From positions 186,001 through 250,000 of the forward strand of contig JAEXEN010000038.1 in assembly GCA_023400985.1 (NCBI GenBank): a DNA stretch of 64,000 nt, given 5' to 3'. Below the pieces are notes generated by a model that had not been told where the DNA came from, made no database searches, and saw only the letters and a program-made list of their open reading frames with translations. Made by a program: the position numbers and the translations under genes. Of this stretch, positions 1 through 7,503 are shown one piece after another (positions within the stretch are counted from its first letter, which is position 1; every line of letters begins with the position of its first letter). This DNA is from Bacillota bacterium. GTDB taxonomy: Bacteria > Bacillota > Clostridia > Christensenellales > CAG-138.

Positions 1-486
1 GTCGATCTCTACTTCCGAGAAATTGTCCGCGAGCGTTTTCGGCACGAGCACTTCTAAGGTTTTGCCGCCTCTCCACCAGCCGTTATTCCAGCTGATGTTG
101 ACCGCGCAGTATTGGATGGTGAGCACGCTGCCGTTGATCGCGTAGCGAAGCGCGTACTTTTCGGGTATGCCGCCCGAGGCGTTTTCGTGAAACGCTATGA
201 CGTCGCCGTCGTAGGGTGTGACGCGCACGCTGCCGTCCACCCATCCGATGTTTAAGGTGTCGATGGAGCCGATTGGCACGGTGTAGTTGTTGTCGGTGGA
301 ATATGCGCCCACATCGCCCTGGAGCGCGCTGAATCCGGAAAGCTCTAAGCCTCTGCCGATGCAGCCGACGGGGAGAAGATTGATGGAAAAGCCCGTGTCT
401 TTCTGGATACCCCAGATGAGTACGCCCACGAGCACGCAGGCGATCACGACCCAGCAGACGATGCGGATAATTGCAGATGTTTTCAT
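1..486 (-). CDS. DUF4097-type putative envelope protein (3' end cut by window edge)
   Basis: The gene starts at an ATG at 486 and reads leftward with no stop to base 1, so at least 162 residues are present and the C-terminus is missing. Residues about 6-26 form one hydrophobic segment (IRIVCWVVIACVLVGVLIWG), followed by a polar beta-rich stretch. That is the usual layout of the anchored DUF4097 beta-solenoid proteins found downstream of PadR regulators in Firmicutes. The start lies 11 bases after the stop of the preceding membrane gene, and a GAGG Shine-Dalgarno overlaps that stop, so the three minus-strand genes form one operon. The biochemical role is unknown; sensing of envelope stress is inference from the context. 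Confidence 0.7.
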   Translation of the reverse strand, partial: MKTSAIIRIVCWVVIACVLVGVLIWGIQKDTGFSINLLPVGCIGRGLELSGFSALQGDVGAYSTDNNYTVPIGSIDTLNIGWVDGSVRVTPYDGDVIAFHENASGGIPEKYALRYAINGSVLTIQYCAVNISWNNGWWRGGKTLEVLVPKTLADNFSEVEID

Positions 487-496
487 AATAGGTTCC

Positions 497-1147
497 TCAC
501 TTTTTCAGTTGGAAGACGGCGCGTACGATCTGCTCCACGGCCGCGCCGATCAAAAAGATCACCCAGGAGATGTGCCACGCGCCCGTGCCGAAGCTGACGA
601 TGAAATACGTTACCACCACGAGCATCCAAAGTGCGGACTTGACGGATTTGAACATCTCGTTGCGGTTGTCCTTGGTGGCCTTCCACTCCTTGAAATCCTC
701 CACCATAGTATCCTCCGTTTTTTGGTACCTGGACTTGGTCATGGAGATATAGATGATGAGCCCCGTCGCGGCGGCGACCAAGATCAGCATGAGCATAAGG
801 CCCAATATCTCACGGCCTGTTTCGGAGAGCGCGATCAATGGTATGATCGATACGATGTAGAGCATGACCGCGAGCGCCGTGAGGCCGGCGTAAAGGTTCT
901 TTTTTTTCTGTTCCTCCGGCGTGAGGGGAGCCATAGGCTCGCTCAAACCGGCGATCAGCTCGCTGGTGTCGCCGATGCTGCTCACGGCGATGTTGTAGGC
1001 GACCTCCTGCGGCTTCCCTTCGTCGCAGAGACCATGGTATTTTTCGACGAGGTTTTGGATCATTTCTTCTTTGAGCTCATAGGCCTTGCGGGTCTTGGGC
1101 GCCTGCTCAAAGAGCGTTTCCACATAGGCGCGAAGCTTTGCTTCCAT
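497..1147 (-). CDS. DUF1700-like (permease-prefix) membrane protein
   Basis: 216 residues. The first about 75 residues are soluble and helical (MEAKLRAYVETLFEQAPKT and on), resembling the permease-prefix/DUF1700 domain that accompanies PadR regulators. They are followed by two membrane segments at about 85-125, a charged loop, and two more near the C-terminus (about 165-210), giving a four-helix protein. It begins two bases after the PadR stop codon (TAA-GT-ATG), so translation is probably coupled. In Firmicutes the order PadR, DUF1700, DUF4097 is common and thought to act in envelope signalling. Function is not established; the assignment rests on layout and the N-terminal pattern. Confidence 0.7.
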   Translation of the reverse strand: MEAKLRAYVETLFEQAPKTRKAYELKEEMIQNLVEKYHGLCDEGKPQEVAYNIAVSSIGDTSELIAGLSEPMAPLTPEEQKKKNLYAGLTALAVMLYIVSIIPLIALSETGREILGLMLMLILVAAATGLIIYISMTKSRYQKTEDTMVEDFKEWKATKDNRNEMFKSVKSALWMLVVVTYFIVSFGTGAWHISWVIFLIGAAVEQIVRAVFQLKK

Positions 1148-1149
1148 AC

Positions 1150-1485
1150 TTAAATACCCTCCACATAAATCAGTTTATCGATCAGAGCGCGGGCGGACTC
1201 CCAATCCTTGATGAGCCCCAAATAGGTTTGCCTCCCAAGCTCCGTGATGGCATAGTACCTGCGGCGAGCACCGGTGCTTTCGTCTCCCCAGTACGAGGTG
1301 ATGCAGCCGTTTTGCTCGAGCCGCCTTACCGCGGTGTACAATGTCGCTTCCTTAAATTCGTACATGCCCTGCGTCTTTTTTTGAATATCGCGGTTGATTT
1401 CATATCCGTAGCTGTCGTGCTTATAAAGGTGCGCAAGGATGATAGTATCCGTATGCCCGCGAATCAGATCGCCTGCAATCGACAA
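1150..1485 (-). CDS. PadR-family transcriptional regulator
   Basis: 111 residues with the PadR winged-helix pattern: 'GHTDTIILAHLYKHDSYGYE' in the first helices, then 'LYTAVRRLEQNGCITSYWGD' (recognition helix and wing) and 'ARRRYYAITELGRQ'. The length fits the short PadR class, which dimerises through the C-terminal helix. The start is a TTG, eight bases after AAGGAG; the nearby ATG is out of frame. It heads a three-gene minus-strand operon with the two membrane proteins that follow. An operator-like palindrome overlaps its -35 box, so autoregulation is likely. The inducer is unknown. Confidence 0.9.
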   Translation of the reverse strand: MSIAGDLIRGHTDTIILAHLYKHDSYGYEINRDIQKKTQGMYEFKEATLYTAVRRLEQNGCITSYWGDESTGARRRYYAITELGRQTYLGLIKDWESARALIDKLIYVEGI

Positions 1486-1526
1486 TCATAACACTCCTTT
1501 CAGAGGTATTTCACATGAACAAATAC

Positions 1527-1555
1527 AATATAAAACAATATACATCGTCTGTCAA
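1527..1555 (-). promoter_or_regulatory. Sigma-A promoter of the PadR operon
   Basis: Read on the minus strand there is a consensus -35 TTGACA (1555-1550), a 17-base spacer and a -10 TATATT (1532-1527), about 40 bases upstream of the padR TTG start. Confidence 0.75.
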
Positions 1556-1562
1556 TGTATAT
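1538..1562. promoter_or_regulatory. Probable PadR operator palindrome
   Basis: Perfect 8-bp inverted repeat ATATACAT-N9-ATGTATAT that covers the -35 box of the padR promoter. PadR regulators typically bind AT-rich palindromes of the ATGTAT/ATACAT kind, so this looks like the autoregulatory operator. Binding itself is inferred. Confidence 0.65.
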
Positions 1563-1599
1563 TTTGGTAAAATGTATAAAAAATTTTAAAGTATTTTGG

Positions 1600-1637
1600 C
1601 AAAACAAAAGCGGCCGGTTTTTACGCCGCGCCGCTTT
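1600..1637 (-). terminator. Probable terminator of yqzL
   Basis: An AAAGCGGC/GCCGCTTT stem (1607-1614 with 1630-1637) is followed, on the minus strand, by a T-rich tract (TTTTGTTTT). It lies just beyond the yqzL stop and before the padR promoter region. Confidence 0.45.
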
Positions 1638-1682
1638 ATGCCGCTTTATAAAGAAGGTGTCAATGTGATATAATCTGCTGTA

Positions 1683-1817
1683 TTACTTTTCGTAACCCTC
1701 CGTTTCTTCGCGCTGCTTGACTGCGCGATAGGTCAAGTATGCGCCGATCTTTCCCGTGTGGGAGAAGCGGCGCCAAAGCGCGTCTGCGCCGGGGGTGGAA
1801 GACAGGACTTTTTTCAT
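1683..1817 (-). CDS. yqzL: YqzL-like small protein
   Basis: 44 residues from an ATG at 1817 preceded by AAAGGAG at good spacing. The core LWRRFSHTGKIGAYLTYRAV matches the YqzL family pattern (a W/F-x-x-F-x-x-TG-x-I/V-x-A-Y-L-x-Y core), a short protein of unknown function that usually sits directly upstream of recO. Here it still neighbours recO but is on the opposite strand and divergent from it, which is unusual. A longer reading to 1892 lacks support, because the Shine-Dalgarno and the family alignment both begin at 1817. Confidence 0.65.
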   Translation of the reverse strand: MKKVLSSTPGADALWRRFSHTGKIGAYLTYRAVKQREETEGYEK

Positions 1818-1916
1818 AAAAAATGCTGCTCCTTTATTGGCTTGTATCCTTAGTATCCTCGCGGCGGCGGCTTTCCATAGCTTGCAAATCATGGGAGGCG
1901 AAGGAGACGGAAATTT

Positions 1917-2645
1917 ATGGCGCTGAATACGGTGAACGGCATCGTGGTGCGATACGCGAACTACCGCGACAACGACCGCATCCTCGATATTCTTACGGCT
2001 GAAATGGGGATTGTTTCAGCCGCCGCGCGCGGCTGCAGGCGGCAAAAAAGCCCGCTTCTGTCGGCGAGCGAACTTTTTGTGTTCGGTGAATTCGTGCTTT
2101 ACAGCACAAAGGATCGCTACAGCGTGAATTCGTGCGACGTACGGGAAACGTTCTATCCGCTGCGCGAGAACATGGCGCGTTTCGCGGCGGGCGCCTATAT
2201 GCTTTCGCTCGTACAAGCGGGCGCGACGGCGGGGGAGAAAAGCGACGCACAGCTTTCGTTGCTGTACTATGCGCTGAGTTTTACCGCGTATGCGGATGTA
2301 AACCCTGCGGATATGGCAATCTGCTTTGCGGTGCGCTATCTTTCCTTATTGGGCTTTCGGCCGTCGCTTACGTCCTGTGCCGTGTGCGGGCGCGGCATAA
2401 AGCAGGAGAAACTGCTCGTTTTTTCTGCGGAATCGGGCGGCGCCGTCTGTTCGCATTGCTCGGCACGGGGGCGGAAGGTATCGGCGCTTTCGCTCGAGGC
2501 CTTAAGGCGTATGCTGCTTCTCACGGATGGGGATATTAAAAAGGTGTCTTTGCCCGAGCGGGTGCGGGATGAATTGAAAATCGCTGTCAACGAATATGCG
2601 GAGCACGTTCTGGAGCGGCGTTTCAAGGCGATGGACGCGCTGTGA
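1917..2645 (+). CDS. recO: DNA repair protein RecO
   Basis: 242 residues, the usual RecO length. The N-terminal OB-fold region contains GIVVRYANYRDNDRILDIL and a basic GCRRQKSPL patch used for DNA and SSB contact. The C-terminal helical domain carries a four-cysteine zinc site (C154/C157 in CAVCG, C178/C181 in CSHC). RecO helps load RecA on SSB-coated single strands with RecR in recombinational repair. The ATG start follows AAGGAG. It is the first plus-strand gene of the block leading to ppdK. Confidence 0.93.
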   Translation: MALNTVNGIVVRYANYRDNDRILDILTAEMGIVSAAARGCRRQKSPLLSASELFVFGEFVLYSTKDRYSVNSCDVRETFYPLRENMARFAAGAYMLSLVQAGATAGEKSDAQLSLLYYALSFTAYADVNPADMAICFAVRYLSLLGFRPSLTSCAVCGRGIKQEKLLVFSAESGGAVCSHCSARGRKVSALSLEALRRMLLLTDGDIKKVSLPERVRDELKIAVNEYAEHVLERRFKAMDAL

Positions 2646-2744
2646 AAAAGACCATAGAGCGGCTTTGATTTGCATGAATCTTGTAGCTGATGAGCAAAAC
2701 TCGCGCCGAAATGAAGTTTTTCTTGCATATTCGTCGAAAAATGA

Positions 2745-2773
2745 TTGCCAAGAGGTTGGGGAATCGGTATAAT
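2745..2773 (+). promoter_or_regulatory. Sigma-A promoter of ppdK
   Basis: TTGCCA (2745-2750), 17-base spacer, perfect TATAAT (2768-2773), about 65 bases upstream of the ppdK start. Confidence 0.65.
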
Positions 2774-2839
2774 TAGCGTTGGTTCTTCTGAATTCCTTTG
2801 ATACCATTGATTAACTTACGATAGACGGAGGAGAAGTAA

Positions 2840-5470
2840 ATGTCCAAAAAATTTGTGTACATGTTCAGCGAAGGCAGCGCCAAAATGCGTGATCTGCTCG
2901 GCGGCAAGGGCGCGAACCTCGCGGAAATGACAGGGCTTGGCATGCCGGTCCCGCAGGGCTTTACGGTAAGCACCGAGGCTTGTACCCAATACTACGACGA
3001 CGGCGAGTCGATCAGTGCCGATATAGAACGGCAGATCTATGAGTACATGGGCAAGCTCGAGGCGCTCAGCGGCAAAAAGTTCGGCGATCCCGCAAACCCG
3101 CTTCTCGTCTCAGTCCGCTCCGGCGCGCGCGCATCCATGCCGGGCATGATGGATACCATCCTCAACCTCGGCATGAACGACGTTGTTGTGGAAAGCTTCG
3201 CGAAAAAGACCAACAACCCCCGTTTCGCATACGATTCCTATCGCCGCTTCATCCAGATGTATTCCGACGTTGTCATGGAAGTCGGCAAAAAGTATTTTGA
3301 AGAGCTTATCGATAAAATGAAGGAGAAGAAAGGCGTAAAGCTCGATACCGAGCTCGACGCCAACGATCTCAAGACCCTTGCAGGGCAGTTCAAGGCCGAA
3401 TACAAGTCCAAGCTGGGCATCGATTTCCCCTCCGATCCCAAAGAGCAGCTCATGGGCGCCATCAAGGCGGTATTCAGGAGCTGGAACAACCCGCGCGCCA
3501 TCTATTACAGGCGCATGAACGACATTCCGGGTTCCTGGGGTACGGCCGTCAACGTGCAGATGATGGTGTTCGGCAACACCGGCGATAACTCCGGCACCGG
3601 CGTGGCGTTTACACGCAATCCCGCAACCGGCGAAAAGAAGCTTTTTGGCGAATTCCTCATCAACGCGCAGGGCGAGGACGTGGTGGCGGGCATCCGCACG
3701 CCGCAGACCATCGATCAGCTCGAAACGGTGATGCCTGAAGCGTATCGACAGTTCGTGGATATTTGCGCCAAACTCGAAGCGCATTATCGCGACATGCAGG
3801 ATATGGAATTCACCATCGAGGACCGCAAGCTTTATATGCTCCAGACGCGCAACGGCAAGCGCACCGCGGCCGCGGCGCTCAAGATCGCCTGCGACCTCGT
3901 GGACGAGGGCATGATCAGCGAAGACGAAGCCGTCATGATGATCGACCCCAAACAGCTCGACGCGCTTTTGCATCCGCAGTTCGATGCGGCCGCGCTCAAA
4001 AAGGCGGTCCCCATCGGCAAGGCGCTCCCCGCTTCGCCGGGTGCTGCCTGCGGCAAGATCGTATTTACCGCCGAGGACGCGACCGAATGGGCGCAGCGCG
4101 GCGAAAAGGTCGTTTTGGTACGCCTTGAAACGAGCCCCGAGGATATCGAGGGCATGTTCCATTCGCAGGGCATCCTTACCGTGCGCGGCGGCATGACCTC
4201 CCACGCGGCGGTCGTGGCGCGCGGCATGGGTACCTGCTGCGTATCCGGCTGCGGCGAGATCAAGATGGACGAGGCGCACAAGCGTTTCACCCTTGGCGAT
4301 CGCGTATACAACGAGGGCGATTACATCTCGCTCGACGGTTCCACCGGGAATATCTACGGCGAGCGCATCCCCACCGTGGACGCCTCCATCAGCGGCGAAT
4401 TCGGCAGGCTTATGGGCTGGGCCGACAAGGCGCGTACGCTTAAGGTGCGCGCGAATGCGGACAACCCCCGCGATGCCAAGCAGGCCGTTAATTTCGGCGC
4501 GGAGGGCATAGGCCTTTGCCGTACCGAGCATATGTTCTTTGAGGAGGATCGCATTCCCGCCGTCCGCCGGATGATCGTATCCAAAACCGTGGAGGAGCGC
4601 AAGAAAGCTCTCGATAAGCTCCTGCCCATGCAGCGTAGCGACTTTGAGGGCATCTATAGGGCGATGGGCGAGTTCCCCGTTACCATCCGCCTCCTTGACC
4701 CCCCGCTGCATGAGTTTTTGCCCCATAAAGATGAAGAGATTTCGGCCCTCGCCAAGGAAATGGGCCTTACCTTTGAGGAGCTTCGCGCAACCGTGGACGA
4801 GCTCCACGAGTTTAATCCCATGATGGGCCATCGCGGCTGCCGCCTCGCGGTCTCGTACCCCGAGATCGCCGAAATGCAGACTCGCGCCATCATCGAGGCC
4901 GCCATCAACGTCCGCAAGGAGACCGGTAACACGATCGTTCCCGAGATCATGATCCCGCTTGTGGGCGAGGTGAAGGAACTTGCGTACGTGAAGGCGACGG
5001 TCGTCGATACCGCCAAGAAGGTCATGGCGGAGCGCGGCGTTGAGATACCGTATCTCGTGGGTACCATGATCGAGATCCCGCGTGCGGCGCTTACCGCCGA
5101 TGAGATTGCGACCGAGGCGGAGTTTTTCTCCTTCGGCACCAACGACCTCACGCAGATGACGTTCGGCTTCAGCCGCGACGACGCCGCGAAATTCCTCGGC
5201 GCCTACTACGATAAGAAGATCTACGAATCCGATCCGTTTGCAAGGCTCGATCAGGTTGGCGTGGGCAAACTCGTGAAGATGGCCGTCGATCTCGGCAAAA
5301 AGACCCGCCCGAACATCAAGCTCGGCATCTGCGGCGAGCATGGCGGCGATCCTTCCTCCATCGACTTCTGCCACAGGGCCGGCCTCAATTACGTTTCCTG
5401 CTCGCCCTTCCGCGTGCCCATCGCGAGGCTCGCTGCGGCACAGGCGGCATTGCGTGCGAAAAAGGCCTAA
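2840..5470 (+). CDS. ppdK: Pyruvate, phosphate dikinase
   Basis: 876 residues, full length for bacterial PPDK. It interconverts pyruvate + ATP + Pi and PEP + AMP + PPi in the cytoplasm. The N-terminal ATP-grasp domain begins with GGKGANLAEM. The swivelling phosphohistidine domain has GGMTSHAAVVARGMG, with the catalytic His at 455 and the regulatory-type Thr at 453. The C-terminal TIM barrel carries the acid/base Cys at 831 in GICGEHGGDP. The numbering agrees exactly with the well-studied Clostridium symbiosum enzyme. ATG start after GGAGGAG. In Clostridia it normally works glycolytically, giving a PPi-linked pyruvate kinase step. No PPDK regulatory protein gene is seen next to it. Confidence 0.97.
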   Translation: MSKKFVYMFSEGSAKMRDLLGGKGANLAEMTGLGMPVPQGFTVSTEACTQYYDDGESISADIERQIYEYMGKLEALSGKKFGDPANPLLVSVRSGARASMPGMMDTILNLGMNDVVVESFAKKTNNPRFAYDSYRRFIQMYSDVVMEVGKKYFEELIDKMKEKKGVKLDTELDANDLKTLAGQFKAEYKSKLGIDFPSDPKEQLMGAIKAVFRSWNNPRAIYYRRMNDIPGSWGTAVNVQMMVFGNTGDNSGTGVAFTRNPATGEKKLFGEFLINAQGEDVVAGIRTPQTIDQLETVMPEAYRQFVDICAKLEAHYRDMQDMEFTIEDRKLYMLQTRNGKRTAAAALKIACDLVDEGMISEDEAVMMIDPKQLDALLHPQFDAAALKKAVPIGKALPASPGAACGKIVFTAEDATEWAQRGEKVVLVRLETSPEDIEGMFHSQGILTVRGGMTSHAAVVARGMGTCCVSGCGEIKMDEAHKRFTLGDRVYNEGDYISLDGSTGNIYGERIPTVDASISGEFGRLMGWADKARTLKVRANADNPRDAKQAVNFGAEGIGLCRTEHMFFEEDRIPAVRRMIVSKTVEERKKALDKLLPMQRSDFEGIYRAMGEFPVTIRLLDPPLHEFLPHKDEEISALAKEMGLTFEELRATVDELHEFNPMMGHRGCRLAVSYPEIAEMQTRAIIEAAINVRKETGNTIVPEIMIPLVGEVKELAYVKATVVDTAKKVMAERGVEIPYLVGTMIEIPRAALTADEIATEAEFFSFGTNDLTQMTFGFSRDDAAKFLGAYYDKKIYESDPFARLDQVGVGKLVKMAVDLGKKTRPNIKLGICGEHGGDPSSIDFCHRAGLNYVSCSPFRVPIARLAAAQAALRAKKA

Positions 5471-5542
5471 GCACGAACGTGGGATAATTCCTTCCTGCAT
5501 CCGGGCAGCGCGCGGCAAATAAGGCAAATCGAGAAATGAAAC

Positions 5543-5583
5543 AAACAGGGTATTACGCTTCAAAATTGCGTGATGCCCTGTTT
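5543..5583 (+). terminator. Intrinsic terminator after ppdK
   Basis: AAACAGGG-TATTACGC stem pairs with GCGTGATG-CCCTGTTT around a 9-base loop, about 70 bases after the ppdK stop; the 3' arm ends in a short T run. Confidence 0.65.
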
Positions 5584-5624
5584 CCATATTATAATGTGTA
5601 TGAGGTTTTGAAGGAGGGGTAACG

Positions 5625-6264
5625 ATGAAAGCTTCTGTATTTACGAAATACGGTCCGCCGGAGGTTTAGAGGTTAAAGAAGCGGAAAAGCCCGTCCCCAA
5701 AGACAACGAAGTGCTTATAGTGCTTATTAAGATACACGCGACTACCATGAATCGGAATGACCGCGGCTTCCGAAGCGTGGAGTATTTTTTTATCCGTTTT
5801 CTTTTTGGCCTATCTAAGCCCAAAACATATTTTCGGTATGGAGCTTGCCGGGGTAATCGAAGCTGCCGGCCCGGCTGTGAGCGCTTTTCAAGCGGGGGAT
5901 GAGGTCTTTGGAATAATCGGCGGGTTCAACTTCGGCACGCATGCCGAATACATCTGTTTGAGAGAAACATCTCCGATCGCCGTCAGGCCGGCAAATGTCC
6001 ATGGAAGAAGGGGCTGCGGTTTGTGACGGTATGACGATGGCCTATAACTATATCAGTAAAATCGATTTTTCCGGCGAAGCAAGGATATTGATCTATGGGG
6101 CTTCCGGCTCCATCGGTACGGCCGCGATCCAGCTGGCCAAATATTACGGGGTGAAAGTTACGGCGGTGTATCCGCTTGATGAGATCGTAGAGGCGACCCG
6201 CTATGTGGAAACAGGGCTAAAGATCGGTGATGTTGTGATACGTATAGCCGGTATATCAAATTAA
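5625..6264 (+). pseudogene. Decayed zinc-type alcohol dehydrogenase/quinone oxidoreductase (MDR family)
   Basis: The ATG at 5625 has a strong AAGGAGGGG site and begins MKASVFTKYGPPEV, then hits a stop. The homology continues in other frames: IHATTMNRNDRGFRS near 5735, FGMELAGVIEAAGPAVSAFQ near 5830, GTHAEYICLRETSPIAV near 5935, and the Rossmann motif ILIYGASGSIGTAAIQLAKY near 6090. The ending YPLDEIVEATRYVETGLKIG, normally about 150 residues later, follows almost directly on the Rossmann part. The gene therefore has several frameshifts (including a short GTGCTTAT duplication near 5710) and a large internal deletion. It cannot make an active enzyme. Confidence 0.85.
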
Positions 6265-6290
6265 AAACGGCCCGCAGCAACGAATCACTG

Positions 6291-6321
6291 AATGACCCCA
6301 AACCGGCGGGTCATTCTTTTT
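6291..6321 (+). terminator. Intrinsic terminator after the oxidoreductase pseudogene
   Basis: AATGACCC, 9-base loop, GGGTCATT, then CTTTTT. A perfect 8-bp stem with U-tract, between the pseudogene and the dgt-like gene. Confidence 0.75.
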
Positions 6322-6390
6322 GAGCTTCGGAAAGGATTTTTTGAAAGGACGCAGAATGTTTGCATCTGAGAGATGTAGGAGATGAGTGAA

Positions 6391-7392
6391 ATGGACGATA
6401 GTTTCCGCCTTCATGCGGAGGAGCTTGAGAAAAAAACGCTTTCTAAATATGCGATGCTCAGCGTAAACACGCGCGGGCGGGAAATTGAGATCGAGCCTTG
6501 CCCCGTGCGCACGGCATTCGTACGCGACCGCGACCGCATCATCCACTGCAAATCCTTTCGCCGCCTCAAGCACAAAACGCAGGTATTCCTTTCCCCCATG
6601 GGGGACCATTATCGCACGCGCCTCACGCACACGCTCGAGGTGAGCCAGATTGCGCGCACCATCGCGCGGGGGCTTCGCCTCAACGAGGATCTCACGGAGG
6701 CCATCGCGCTGGGGCACGACCTCGGACATACGCCGTTTGGGCATGCGGGCGAGACCGTGCTCAACAAGCTTGTGCCGGGCGGGTTTGAGCACAATGTGCA
6801 AAGCCTTCGCCAAGTGGAAAAGCTGGAGAACGGAACGGGGCTGAACCTCACCTTCGAGGTGCGCGACGGCATCGTGAACCACAAAAAGAGCGGTCATCCC
6901 GCTACGCTCGAGGGCGCGGCGGTAAGCCTTGCCGACCGTATCGCCTACATCAACCACGATATCGATGACGCGGTGCGCGCGGGGGTATTGAACGACGAGG
7001 ACCTGCCCGAAACGAGCGTGGCGCTTTTGGGTGGTACGCATGGCAAGCGCATCAATACGATGATCCTCGACGTGCTTTCCGTCAGCTTCGATAAGCCCTA
7101 TATCCGCATGAGTCCGGCGGTGGACCGCGAGTTTGACGTTTTGCGCCGCTTTATGTTCGACAAGGTCTATCTGAACCCCGTAGCCAAACGCGAGGAAGGC
7201 AAGGGGATGCATGTGATCGAGCAGCTTTATCTTTATTATAAAAACCATATGGAGCTTTTGCCCGAGGAGTTTGCCAAAAATATCGGGGAAGACGGGGAGG
7301 AGCGTGTCGCCGCGGACTATATCGCCTGCATGACGGATCGCTACGCCATCAAGGAATATCAAAGGCTGTTCGTGCCGTCGGAATGGCAGTAA
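6391..7392 (+). CDS. dGTP triphosphohydrolase-like HD-domain protein
   Basis: 333 residues from the ATG at 6391, which sits nine bases after AGGAG; an upstream ATG at 6382 abuts the same site. HD-superfamily metal ligands are visible: RTRLTHTLEVSQIA (His), ALGHDLGHTPFGHAGE (His-Asp), and SLADRIAYINHDIDDA (Asp). This matches the short Dgt-like proteins that hydrolyse dNTPs to deoxynucleosides and tripolyphosphate. In Clostridia the gene commonly precedes dnaG and rpoD, as here, suggesting a link of dNTP pool control to replication. The true substrate of this subfamily is not settled. Confidence 0.9.
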   Translation: MDDSFRLHAEELEKKTLSKYAMLSVNTRGREIEIEPCPVRTAFVRDRDRIIHCKSFRRLKHKTQVFLSPMGDHYRTRLTHTLEVSQIARTIARGLRLNEDLTEAIALGHDLGHTPFGHAGETVLNKLVPGGFEHNVQSLRQVEKLENGTGLNLTFEVRDGIVNHKKSGHPATLEGAAVSLADRIAYINHDIDDAVRAGVLNDEDLPETSVALLGGTHGKRINTMILDVLSVSFDKPYIRMSPAVDREFDVLRRFMFDKVYLNPVAKREEGKGMHVIEQLYLYYKNHMELLPEEFAKNIGEDGEERVAADYIACMTDRYAIKEYQRLFVPSEWQ

Positions 7393-7503
7393 CCGTTTTC
7401 TTGATTTGTGCGAATCGTATATAAATCATAAAGTTTTTTGTCCGAAAAAGGATTTTTTAACTGTGCGTCGAAAAAACAATTCTTGCGGAAGGGGGCTTTG
7501 ACA

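Noticed and set aside
3110..5587. 825-codon open frame opposite ppdK
   Set aside because: Long antisense frames are expected from the GC-rich third positions here; it has no ribosome-binding site and ppdK is certain.
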